64,000 nt of DNA from Stromatinia cepivora. Taxonomy: Eukaryota > Ascomycota > Leotiomycetes > Helotiales > Sclerotiniaceae. The stretch covers positions 744,001 to 808,000 of the forward strand of contig RCTD01000020.1 of the NCBI GenBank assembly GCA_014898415.1. Reading direction: 5' to 3'. Of this stretch, positions 50,586 through 62,030 are shown piece after piece (within the stretch, counting starts at the first letter, position 1; every line of letters starts with the position of its first letter). The notes below the pieces were generated by a model. That model searched no databases. It had not been told where the DNA came from and saw only the letters and a program-made list of their open reading frames with translations. The position numbers and the translations under genes were made by a program.

Positions 50586-53549
50586 TTGGTTGCCCTGATC
50601 GAATTCAAGAATACAAAAGTTCGAAAGAAATTCGATCAAGTATTGGCCGAAATCGATTCAGAATTTGAAATATCATTTGAATATCAACAATATTATCAAA
50701 TCTTTTTTAAATATGAATTAAACATTTTGTTTTCTAATCGATTTTATAATTATAAAATCATATTGAAAGGTAAAGGAGAATAAACTTTGTACTACAATCC
50801 GTTTTATAAGATATCCCTGGAACAATTGGAAATCATTAAAGAATATATTATAAATAATTTCAACAAAAGTTTCATTGAATTTAATCAAGCTCTTTATACT
50901 ATACCTATTCTATTTATCAAGAAATCCAATAGTAGTTTAAAGTTCTATATAGATTTCAGATTATTGAATTTTTTGACGCATAAGAATCGATATTCCTTTC
51001 TTTTGATCGATGAAATGCTTTTTCGATTTTCCAATATTAAGGTCTTTATTAAACTCGATATTCATCAAGTTTTTTATTATATAAAAATGGATCCTGTTTT
51101 GGAAGAGTATACTATTTTCCGAATCCGATATGGATTATACAAATGTAAGGTCGTACTATTCGGATTAACGAATAATCCTGTAACCTATTAGTGTTATATG
51201 AATGATGTTTTATTTGATTATCTAGACATCTTCTGTATAGTATACCTCGATGATATTCTAATTTATTCCGAGAACAAAGAAAAACATCAAATTCATATTA
51301 AGTTAATTCTTGAATGATTAGAAACCATTGGTCTACAAGCGGATTTCAAGAAATACGAATTCAACATTATATACATCAAGTATTTGAACTTTATCATCTT
51401 TACTAAAGGAATAAAAATGGACCCTAAAAAGATTGAAATAATTGAGAATTGGATCTTTCCGATAACAATAAAAAGGATTCAATCATTCCTTAGTTTTTGC
51501 AATTTTTATTGATGGTTCATTAAAGACTATAATATAATAGCAAAACCTTTCAACGAATTCATTAAAGTAAACATTAAATTCGTATTCGACGAAGTATACC
51601 AAAATGTATTCAATATTTTGAAAAAAAAGCTTATCTTTGTTTTGCTTTTGTAATATTATAATCACCGATTCCCCTGTATACTCGAAACAGATGCATCTAA
51701 TGGGATAATTATTAATATATTATTACAATAGTATAGCGAAGATTGATTTCCCGTAGCTTATTTCTCTAAGATTATGGTTACTACTGAACTGAACTACGAA
51801 GTTCATGATAAAGAAATATTATCAATCATTCGATCTCTCAATTATTGGAGAACAGAATTCGCTGGTTTACTATATAAAATCAAGGTTTATACTGATTATA
51901 AGGTCCTCGAATATTTCATAATTATTAAAATTCTCAATGCTCGACAAACTTGCTGAATAGAAGTTCTAGTTGATTATAATTTCATCATTATATACCGCCC
52001 TGAAAAAGATAACCCTTTCGTTGACGCCTTAATTTATCGAATTGATGAATTGGATCTTCAGAATTATATCAAGAAGAAAAATCGCTTTCAATAATTTATT
52101 AAAGATAATCAAATTGATACCGAAATTATAAGAAAAGTTTTACGAAAGTATTATTCAAACAAAATAGCGATTACTAATATCGATTTGAATGAAATCGCTT
52201 TTTGATTCGATTTAATTAATTATATCATCGAAACAAATAAAATTATAAATAATTTGTTAATATTCAGAATACAAATTATTTAAGGTTATAAATATATATT
52301 ACTCCAAAATAACCTTTTATTTTACAATAACCGTCTGGTAATACTCAATATCGACAATCTTCGAATTTATCTAATTCATAAAGTTTATAATTCCGTTTTT
52401 ATTGTTTATCTTAATATAAGCAAAATCTATTTTTTATTATTTCAACAATACTATTAGCTCAGAATGCATGATATTGTAACCAGATATATATACAATTGTC
52501 ATATTTGCAAATACAATTCTGTTTTATACAATTATACTCCTGATTTATTATATCCATTTCCGATTCCTAATCGAATATGGCAATATATCATTATAAACTA
52601 TTATAGCTTTAATAAAGATAAATATGGATATAACAATATTTTAGTTATTATTAATCGATTAACGAAACAAGCTATCTTTATATTTTGTTACAAATCAATC
52701 GATATTCGAACTCAAGTATAACTATATCTCTATTATATATATCGATATTATGATCTTTCTAATACTATAGTATCAGATCGCAGCCCCCAATTTATATTAT
52801 AGTTCTAAAAGGAATTCAGCCAAATCCTAAGAACCGATTTCAAATTATCCATTACTCATTATCCCCAAATCGATGGTCAAATTGAGATTTATAATTAGTA
52901 TCTTTAATAGTAATTAAGGCCGTTTGTTAGTTATTATCAAAACGATTAATCAGAATTCCTATTTATAATGGATTATATACAATTTATTCTTTTATACAAT
53001 TTTTTAAAAAGGCTCACACCCTATGAAACCCTATACAAGCATATACCGAAATATATATGGGAATAAAAGGAAAACGTTAGTAAACCAATAAACGATATGA
53101 ATATACATAATACTTGTATATATATAAAACACAATAGATTAGCTTTTATACAAACGAAAGAAGGTTTATTATATACCCAAACCAAAATATCGAAATCCAC
53201 GAATGCTCATCGGTATGAAGTCGATTTCGATATTGAAGATTATATATAGTTCAATATAAAGAATTATCCTACCCAAAGATCATCCAAGAAACTGGATTTC
53301 TCAATTCAAGGAAGATTCAAGATTATTGATCGATTTAAAAGTTCTTTTAAGTTTGAACTTCTGATTACAATGAAAATTCATTCTGTTTTCCTTTCAGATC
53401 GATTATACAAGGTATATGATAATCTTTTTCCTGATCAGATACTCGAATTACCTTCGTTTATTAATATAACTAATGATTCGGAATAGGAAATGGAGAAGGT
53501 CCTAGCAGTAAAGAAAATACGAAAAACTTTATTATACAGAGTTTCGTGA
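50586..53549 (+). pseudogene. pol of A2 (RT, RNase H, integrase, chromodomain)
   Basis: Plus-strand frames give early RT (50787-51191: KSNSSLKFYIDFRLLNFL, FIKLDIHQVFYYIKMDP, FGLTNNPVTY) and then an intact [13 protein letters not shown] around 51242. RNase H follows (51774-51956: YEVHDKEILSIIRSLNYW), then an integrase zinc/core part (52464-52721: NCHICKYN, ILVIINRLTKQAIFI). The integrase C-terminus follows to 53549, ending in [20 protein letters not shown]. The integrase DDE-type Asp appears changed to Asn. It is not translatable as a whole. Confidence 0.85.
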
Positions 53550-54432
53550 TTTAATAGCGATATCGATCTTATCTGATATCCTATTTCCGATCTTAAAATA
53601 TCATTATACCTTTTGCGCGATTTTCATCTGGCCAATCCAATGTTGTTTGGTCCTTTTAATCGACTAATCGATTGGATAAAGCTTTATAAAAGTGGAAAGG
53701 ATAATTATAATTATATGAATGACGATTCATTTATAAAACTAAAGAAAAGAAAAGTGTTCTTTAATATAGTATATTAGATGTTATGATTTTATAATGGTGT
53801 ATATATATACAATTATAAAAGGATCGAAAATCTATACAAATTAAAGAGAATTTGATTATATATATATATGATCCGAACTTTATACAATAGATGAGCTGTC
53901 ACCATCAAGATAATATAAAGGCAATATATTTCAAAAACTTATATCTATAATTATTTCAAAAATTATACAAAAAGAAGTTTGAATATAATAAAAACGAAAT
54001 ATAATATCACCTTTATTGATTTCGTTCAATTTGATTGATTTGGTCAATTTGATCAATTAATTTGATCGATTTCGGAATTGACTATATTAATCACCTATCA
54101 TCACTATACTATAATTCAATCTCTTTCCCTTTTCTATTAAAACTTTTTCCTTTCAAAGGTTCTCCAAATCAAGGAAAATACAAATCAATATTAATTTAAC
54201 CAATTGATGAACGATTTGATCGATTTGATCAATTCATTTGTCATTTTGGTCAATTTGGTCGATTAATTTGATCAATTTGGTCAATTTCCAGTAAATTGAC
54301 CAAATCAATCAAAATGACCAATCTAATTGATTTAAAGCTTATGAATCTTCATAAAACCTGGTTTTCGATGAAATAGCAATGGAATAGAGGAATAAAACGC
54401 TCGAAGACGAACTTTTCCAAAGGGGGGGGTAA

Positions 54433-54714
54433 TGTTATGAATTATAAACCACAGAAGATTAATCACATGATACCTTTTATTTTCTATATCAATTTATAAA
54501 CTGATTATCTATACATATATATTACGAATTATACGATTTAGTATAATAAAATGATAACTCTAATAACGTTTATATATAACTTTACAGTCTATAAATAGGT
54601 ATTTGTGTATATATATCTAGTTGCTCCTTACAAGCTATAATTCTTTAATTGTAGATTCTAAAGAATATAATTGACCCTGTTTATTCAGCTTTACTACGGC
54701 TTTTGTACGTCACA
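54433..54714 (+). repeat. 3' LTR of A2
   Basis: 282 bp. The inner edge has 8 transitions in the first 30 positions relative to the 5' LTR; the outer edge is preserved (CTTTTGTACGTCACA). Confidence 0.93.
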
Positions 54715-55334
54715 TTATTCATATAATATTAATAAGTTACGGGACCATTCATTAATCCGAATAATACAACTTTGCATTTGTATAATCTATATCAAATTCA
54801 GAAAGTAGTATACTCTTCCAAAACAAGATCCATTCTTATATAATAGAAAGCTTAACGAATATCGAGTTTAATAAAGACCTTAACATCGGAAAACTGAGAA
54901 AGTGTTTTGTCAATCAAAAAGAAAAGATACCAATTCTTATATATCAAGGAATTTAATAATCTGAAGTCTATATAGAATCTCAAACTACTATTAGGTTTCT
55001 TAATGAATAAAACAGATGCAATATAAAGAGCTTGATTAAATTCAATGAAACCTTTATTAAGATTATCCATAATATATTCTTTGATGATTTCCAATTATTT
55101 CAGAGATATTTTGTAAAACGGATTATAATATAAAATTTATTCTCCTTTACCTTTCAATATGATTTTATAATTATAAAATCGGTTAGAAGACAAAATGTTT
55201 GATTTATACTTGGAAAAAGCTTGATGATATTATTAATATTCAAATAGTATTTTAGATTCTAAATCGATTTCGATTAATACTCGATCGAGTTTCTCTCGAA
55301 TTTTTGTATTCTTGAATTCGGTCAGGGTAATCAA
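54715..55334 (-). pseudogene. pol of A1, proximal piece (start of RT)
   Basis: The minus-strand frame 55094-54852 encodes early RT blocks (KKPNSSLRFYIDFRLLNSL, FSDVKVFIKLDIR). It is separated from the rest of RT by the A2 insertion. Confidence 0.75.
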
Positions 55335-56285
55335 TACTCTCTCTTCCGTATATCATTCATTTTATTGGAAATCTATCATATCATTGAATTTTTTCAGAAT
55401 AATAATAAAGAATTCAATTTGTTTATCTCTTTTACATTTTAATTGAAACTTATTGGATTTGAATATATATAGATCGAGAACTTCGAGTAATATACAAGGG
55501 AGGTATTTATAAATCTATAATGATAATATAATTGATTGAAAAGAAAATGAATTGAATTTGAAAAGAATCAGGATCTCTTTCTTTTCAATAAGAATCTATA
55601 TTACGTTTATATTTGAAGGTTTTTATTGTATATCATCAATTGCGATTAATCTGTTCAATTATAAATCTTTTCGATTTCAATATTCTTCGAATTGATTATT
55701 TCATCGATTAATATTTTGTTGGACTAATCGATCGATCTTTTATTTGCAAAAGGATAATTAGATAACAAGGAGATTATTTGAATAGAAAATAATACAGGGT
55801 CTCTTTTTAGATTATTCAAAACATTTATTGAAGCAATCGAGTTTCGTTCGAATCTTTGATAATCAAAGTCTACCTAAAATAACATTATAACTCTCTAATT
55901 CAGTAATAAGAAAAAGAATAAAAGATTATTCATAATCATCGACCATTAAATTAAGGAATGTGAAATAAATAATAATATAATCTTATATATCATTATACCC
56001 TTTAACTTCAATTGAAATTTTAAACAATATAATTCTTGATTTAAATATAGGAAATAAATAAATAAAAAATATAATATTAATAAAAGCAAATCTATTTATT
56101 CCAAAATCAATAAATGCTCTTAATCGATAAATATAACTATTTTTCAAAAGGTTACAAAGGAAAATGAATATTTCTTTTTTTATAAATTTAATTAAATCAA
56201 GAAATCTTATATCCTATATAATATTTAAAATGAAAACAGAATCTAAATATTTGATTTTAAATGCTTTTCTTTTTTTAAACAAATA

Positions 56286-57215
56286 TTCTATATAACTTCA
56301 ATTGTAACTTCTAAATTGAAGTTTTCTTCGACATCCCAATATTTTTCGAATTCTTCTACTTCTTTTTATACCATCTCGATTTTATTGAAGTTATTGATAT
56401 AAAGCATCGATATATATACTACTTTAGGAAAGAGAAAGAATAATGAATATTTAAAATTCGAATAATTATTAAATGTAGCAAAGCCGGTGTATCCGGAAGG
56501 GGTATTTCAGAATGGAAATGGTTTCGGAAACATGAAGATTCCAAAATTGAAGCTATTAAAGCTCCGAAAGGATTACAAAGGATTTGTAATAATTATTGAT
56601 TTGCAAATAATTATAAAAACTTTTCGATTAATACAATATCGATTTCGTTTTCATAATGAAACTTTGTTTTGATTTATTTTAATAAATATATTTACAAATT
56701 CTTTTATAATCTTATAATTTTTAATAAATATTACTATTACTTGCAAAAGAAAATCGGAAATCTTCCATTCGAAATCCCTAAATAAAACTTTATCGTCGGT
56801 AATCTTTATTTGGATAACAAGTAATCTAAACTTTCTATACTATTTTAGGAAATTGTTATATCGAATCGTATTAGATATAATCCATATTTCATATTAAAAA
56901 CGAATATCATCGATTTCGGCCAGATTCCGATAAATCGTTGCAAGCTATTCGACCAATTCAAATGTTGTGAATCGGGGCATTTATATATAAAGAATATAAT
57001 AATATATTTATACTTTCGATTTGATTTGATCGATTATATATACACAATATTGTATTTCATTTTTAAATAATATAGTATATAATTCGAGTTATTTTATGAT
57101 TAATAATTACCACAAATTAATTTTAGATTCAATACTATCGTTAAGTTTAGTAATAAGATTTATAGATTTTAATATATATATATTTTATTGCAAATTATAA
57201 TTAATATAGGAATAC
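56286..57215 (-). pseudogene. gag of A1
   Basis: Placed by offset from the 5' LTR, matching the gag positions of A0. The sequence is similar to A0 but has no usable frame on the minus strand. The plus-strand frames here (56487-56672) are antisense shadows. Confidence 0.5.
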
Positions 57216-57965
57216 AATCTTGATCAATTAGATTGACTTTTTGAATAAAGAGACCCCTGATTATTAAATAAATTATCATTTTTTGAAAGGGAAGGAGAAT
57301 CCTCAAAAAGTTCTAAATAATCAAATTATTTAATCAAAGTTTTTTTCCTCTGATTTTAAAATCTTCAGATTTATTTGAATAAAGATCTTTGGATTTCGAT
57401 TAAAGAAATAAAAAGAATTCTAAATATTATTGTTGATTTGGATGCCTATATAAGCATTATTTGGGGTTCAAAAGGAGGTTACATTATTACAAAGTTCATT
57501 ATCATTATAACTTTCAATTATCGATTCTTTTCTTTCAAATTCATAACCATTATATAAAAATCTTATAATTATAATAATAATTTAGAAAAAACAATTGAAT
57601 TATTAAAAGCATCGATTTTATATATTAGAATCTTTTTTTTACCAATCTTCTTTTTTCCAATAATAATATTATCCAATCCTGTATTTATATTTTCTTTGAA
57701 GAATTGTTGAAATAATTAAGGAAAAGGAAAAAATTCTTTAGAATATACTTTCAAAAATTCGAAACGTATAGAAAAAAGAGTTTATTATATTATAAAAATA
57801 ATGGTACACTTTTAAAAAGATTTATCTTCGTTGATTAAATCAGAATAAATCTTCTTCCTTTGAATATAACATTTGTAAAAATTCATTTAAAAAGGTATTA
57901 TTAAAATGAAATATTATTTGAAAGATTATCAGATAACCGGATATTTATAAATGAATTGTAGATAA

Positions 57966-58247
57966 TATAATGCACAAAAGCTGTAATAAAACTGAATAAA
58001 TAGGATCAATTATATTCTTTAGAATCTACAATTGAAGAATTATGGTTTGTAAAAAGCGATTAAATATATATACACAAATACCCATTTGTAGGCTGCAGGG
58101 TTGTACGTAAGCGTTATTAGGATTACCATTTTACTATACTAAATCGTATGATTCGTAACGCATACGCATAGATGATCAGCTCATAAATTGATATGGGAGA
58201 TAAGAGGTATCACGTGGTTAGCCTCCTGTGGTTCACGATTCGTGACA
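57966..58247 (-). repeat. 5' LTR of A1
   Basis: 282 bp. The inner edge is mutated (TATAATGCACAAAAG); the outer edge is preserved (CACGATTCGTGACA). Confidence 0.93.
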
Positions 58248-58589
58248 AATATTACTTTTAGAAATTGTTTTTCTCAACAGTTTTCTTTTTTCCATTTCTA
58301 TTTCGATTTTGTTTAGGTTATATAATAATTAGCTGCTCGTATAGTGAATGGATTTTTTGTATTATCCTATTTTAGTGAATTTAGAGCCCCATATATATTA
58401 CAGAATCCATCCCACTCTCGGAATTATGATTCAATGGACATTAATAATCTTAATATCATTGATATCTTTAGCTTTTTTGATACCCAATCGGACAAACCCG
58501 ATTATACCTTGATTCTACTCTGTATACAAATACCCGAGTTTTCCCTTTCTAAAAGAACTCTTTTATATAAACAAAATAAATATATATAA
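58248..58589 (+). pseudogene. gag of B1, last piece
   Basis: Plus-strand frame from 58344 reading NGFFVLSYFSEFRAPYILQN and SRNYDSMDINNLNIIDIFSF. The same text appears in B2 with different mutations. It is the C-terminal part of a Gag-type protein of fungal LTR elements. Confidence 0.7.
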
Positions 58590-58910
58590 TATAGAAGTAT
58601 TTCTTATTGAATATAAGCCTGTTCATTAGATCTATATCAAGAAGTCTGAGATCGATAAGAGTCTGTTTTAGTTATTATATTGATTATTGAATTTGAAAAC
58701 GATGATGATAAGGATTTAAAAGAGATAATTAATAATCGATATTTTGAAGATCGCTTAAAGAAAGTATATAATATAATGAATATATATTTATTGATTATAA
58801 TGCAATTTATATATCAGGTATTTTTATTAAAAGAAGATTAGTAATCATTTTGTATTTAAATCATTCATTTTAAATGAGTTCGAAACGAACTCTTCAGAAA
58901 GGGGGGATAA

Positions 58911-59060
58911 TATTATAAGATATATATGATCATATTCGATCGGGCTAGTACAGTATTAAACTTCAAGCCGATCATATATATAGCTTTGTAGCACACTCTC
59001 TTTAGCTCTGTAGCTTTTAATTCTAAGGTTGATCTCTAAACGCTCGTTGGGTTCGTCACA
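58911..59060 (+). repeat. 3' LTR of B1
   Basis: 150 bp. The inner edge differs from the 5' LTR at 11 of the first 31 positions, all transitions to A/T. The outer end is preserved (GTTGGGTTCGTCACA). ATTTT follows. Confidence 0.92.
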
Positions 59061-59065
59061 ATTTT

Positions 59066-59933
59066 AATAATCTATATTATACTCTCTGATCAATATACTA
59101 ATACTAATAAACTCAACTCAACTCAACTCAACCCAACTCAATAAATCATTGTACTCCCAGAATAAACTACCCGAGTATACATATCTAGTAATAAATAAAT
59201 CTAAATCCAAATCCAAATCCTAATATCACTCCAAATCTAAATTTAAACTCTCAAACTCTCAAACTCTCAAATTCGATTTAAATACTCGAATTTAAACCTC
59301 TACTTTATTAATTCATATTATAAATATTTCCAAGTATAAGTAACAAATAAGATATATAATCCGGTCTAACTTTTTAATTGTTTATTTATTTATTAGTTCG
59401 ATGAGATGAGGTAAGGTGAGATGAGATGAGACGAGGAGAGGTGGGAAGAGGAGAGGGAGGATTAGAATGAATATATATATTTGAATGTTAAGATTATAAT
59501 ATATTTCTTAATATACTCTAGTTTGGAAGCCATGAACAACATCTTCCAACAATCTCAATTATCTATCTACTTCTAGAAAAATTTAAAGCCATCCATTCAT
59601 CCGAGCCTTCAAATATATTTGATATTCGAAGAAATAAACAACCCATCCTACTGAAACTCAAACTCTAACAACACCTCTCACACATCATCAAATCAAACCA
59701 AAAAATCACTGACTAAAAAGCAAATAATATCTATGAAAACTTCTTATTTCTACGTTTTCGCTAATTTATATACCAAACCAACTCTCAATGCTAATATATA
59801 CAAAACAAGAACCAAAATCCTCAACCTGGCTTGTACAAAAAGGTGTACAGTACCTTTCATCCTCCTCTTCCATCCAATCAAAAGTTGTGCTACTCTAGCA
59901 CAATCATTTTCTCTTATCTAGATGTGCATCGAC
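59066..59933. other. AT-rich flank between the nest and the GH7 gene
   Basis: It contains simple repeats (CTCAA at 59111-59140, AAACTCTC at 59244-59270, a GATGAGATGAG-like purine tract at 59400-59460). The last part is the 3' UTR of GH7. Frames at 59733-60058 are chance or antisense. GC content recovers after about 59360. Confidence 0.5.
59111..59140. repeat. Pentanucleotide microsatellite (ACTCA)n
   Basis: Six units with one change, just outside the right end of element B1. Confidence 0.9.
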
Positions 59934-61746
59934 TTAAGAAGAAGCAACACATTGAGAGTACCAAGGGTTTTGAGCCACACAAGTACCCTCAGAGCAAGTC
60001 TTTCCGCCAGTGCAGTTACCGTACAAAGGAACGGAACCAGATGAAGAAGCAGCGCTAGTAGCAGCGACTGGGGCTGAGGTAGAACTAGTGGCTGGGGCTG
60101 CGATCGATGTTACTAGGGTGCTGGATTGGCTAGCTTTGCTGCATTTTGACTTGGTGGATGTGGATGCGACTGGGGCAGATGGGTGGGCTGGGGCAGATGA
60201 GTGGGCCGGGGAAGATGGAGCAACAACTGGAGCAGCTGGCGTGGTGGAAACAATTGCAGCAACGGCTGATGAAGCTACGACAACTCGGGATGAGGATGCA
60301 ACAACAGGGGCGGCGTGGCTAGATGCAGGAACCGGGGGGCTACCGGCTGGTGCTTTGAAGGTAGAACCGATAGGTCCATACTTGATGCCGGAGAATGTAA
60401 CATAAGCAGATCCTGAAGCAGCTTCAACAGTAGCGGGGACACCTGAAGTAGTGGCGCAAGATCCACGGGAAACACCTGGAGTGGAAGCATCCTTGGTGGT
60501 TGGGAAATCACTGTCGAGCCAGAGCATGTTTACGTTGTAATCATCCCAGATGGAGAGAACAAGAACCATACCATCAGCCATCTTTTTACCCATAGCGGCC
60601 ATACCACCCTTTTGAGAGAAGTAATCTACGTCTCCGAAAGCGGTCTTTTGAGCACTGCAGAAATCATCGGTAATGGAGTTTCCAGAAACACCAGAGATGT
60701 CGGAGCTTGGTTGTTCATAGACAACATCGTTTTGAACGTAGAAACGCTTGATCTCAGTAAGGGTTCCGGTCTCAGTTCCGTCATCAGTGATGAATTGAGT
60801 AACGACGCTGAATGGCTTGGTGGTATCAATGGTCTTTCCACTTCCATAGAAGGTGGTGTTACCCATTCTGTATGGGTTGAAATCACATCCATCTGCATCA
60901 CAGACACCAGTGTTTGCGGCACAGTCATTACCAGTGCAAGCAGTTGGTCCGTCCACTGTGCAGGCGTGAGGAGTAAGAGCCTGGGACATAGAGTTGGCTT
61001 CCCAGACATCGAACTCAGAGCAGCAGGATCCGATTTTACCGGTTCCGGAGTTAGCGCTGTTGCTATCGGGTACCCATCCTTCGACGTTGGCCTAGTAAAT
61101 TGTTAACAAGAGGTATGTAGGAAAGATATCAATCAAAACTTACTCCGCCGCTGACGAACTTCATGTCTTGTGGACATTGAGCATCGCAATAACCGGTACC
61201 GTATTTGGCACCTGCTTTGTTGGTAGGGTACTTGGACATTCCTCCATCGGCGTCCATAGGAACGAAGTAAAGAGCACCATTGAGACCGCAAGGAAGCTTA
61301 GAAACATCTACTGTGAAGGTGAACTCGTTACCCAAAAGAGAAAACTCCTTGTAGGTGGTCTCAGAGTCCATGAGGTATGTACGGGAACCAACATTGCTCC
61401 CAGTAACGAAGCTCAGCTTCAAAGAGTCACCACTTGAGGTGATACCATATACTCCCTCGTAATCGGCACCATCAAAGGCACAGTTGGCGGTACATGTAGC
61501 AGCATCTGGGCAAAGAGTTGTATCCCAAGTGTTACCAGTATAACAGTTGGTGGAGCCGGAAGTAGAGTGAAGCCATCTCCAGTTGGCATCGAGGACGATG
61601 CTGTCGGCCTCATCGGTACAGGTTCCACCGGCGGCACACTTTTGAATTGTCAAGGGGGGGTGGGATTCGGCCTTTAAAGTTCCTACTTGTTGAGCGCCGG
61701 CGCCGAGAAGGAAGGAGAAGGTTGCAAGCACAGCTGCGGAGTACAT
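59934..61746 (-). CDS. GH7 cellobiohydrolase (Cel7/CBH1 type) with shortened CBM1
   Basis: Two exons on the minus strand, 61746-61144 and 61091-59934, with a 52-nt intron; 586 residues. GH7 cellobiohydrolases release cellobiose from cellulose chain ends outside the cell with retention of configuration. Residues 1-18 are a signal peptide ([18 protein letters not shown]). The core shows [49 protein letters not shown] and the catalytic E-x-D-x-x-E motif (E227, D229, E232) in [14 protein letters not shown]. The later blocks [20 protein letters not shown] and GPIGSTF are also present. A Ser/Pro/Ala linker with [12 protein letters not shown] follows. The C-terminal CBM1 (558-586) is short: C-x5-C-x4-C-x9-C. 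An in-frame upstream ATG at 61878 is rejected because the one at 61746 gives a standard Cel7 signal peptide. Confidence 0.95.
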
Positions 61747-61880
61747 TTTGAATGAATGTGGGATGCGAAAAAGGAATGTAAGTTGCGAAAGAGCGACAAG
61801 AGTAAAGGTAAAGAATGTAAAAAAGTACAAGACTGTGATGAGATGAGTGAGAAAGTCTAATACATCGAGGTACTTCACAC

Positions 61881-61890
61881 CTTATATATT
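61881..61890 (-). promoter_or_regulatory. TATA-like box of GH7
   Basis: On the minus strand AATATATAAG, about 135 bp upstream of the ATG. Confidence 0.45.
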
Positions 61891-62024
61891 CTTTTTCATT
61901 CCCCAAAAGTACATGGAGTTAGTTGACAAGGAGCGGATTCATTCTACCTTATCCGAAATAAACTTCTTAGAAATTCACTAGGGCATTGAATGGATGGAGA
62001 TATTAATTCACACGCCTTGTTCAG

Positions 62025-62030
62025 TTAGCC
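62025..62030 (-). promoter_or_regulatory. GGCTAA motif upstream of GH7 (candidate XlnR/Xyr1 site)
   Basis: GGCTAA on the minus strand about 280 bp before the ATG at 61746. A GTGGAG (CreA-type SYGGRG) lies further up near 62270. Short motifs, suggestive only. Confidence 0.35.

Larger units (their letters stand above)
47673..54714 (+). mobile_element. Ty3/gypsy chromovirus A2, innermost insertion
   Basis: A 7,042-bp complete copy in plus orientation with 282-bp LTRs and 5-bp duplication TTATT (47668-47672, 54715-54719), inserted into the RT of A1, which has opposite orientation. A polypurine tract of G (54422-54429) precedes the 3' LTR. The gag, RT, RNase H, integrase and chromodomain-like end can be followed with stops. 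The RT box YLDD is intact. Confidence 0.95.
44159..58247 (-). mobile_element. Ty3/gypsy chromovirus A1, interrupted by A2
   Basis: 282-bp LTRs (44159-44440, 57966-58247) with 5-bp duplication AATAT (44154-44158, 58248-58252), inserted in the gag of B1. Coding is on the minus strand; the polypurine tract is seen as CCCCCCC at 44444-44450. Removing A2 plus its duplication leaves 7,042 bp, exactly the length of A2. A2 splits its RT. The catalytic YLDD reads YLNN. Confidence 0.94.
41610..59060 (+). mobile_element. Gag-only LTR retroelement B1, host of the right nest
   Basis: 150-bp LTRs at 41610-41759 and 58911-59060, with 5-bp duplication ATTTT (41605-41609, 59061-59065). A G-rich polypurine tract (GGGGGG at 58901-58906) precedes the right LTR, so the element reads on the plus strand. 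Removing B2 and A1 with their duplications leaves 1,676 bp, exactly the length of B2. The only coding remnant is gag, broken into three pieces by the insertions. No pol sequence belongs to it, so it must have depended on another element. Confidence 0.92.

Noticed and set aside
60010..60405. 131-codon plus-strand ORF
   Set aside because: Antisense of the GH7 linker; Ala/Gly/Asp-rich shadow.
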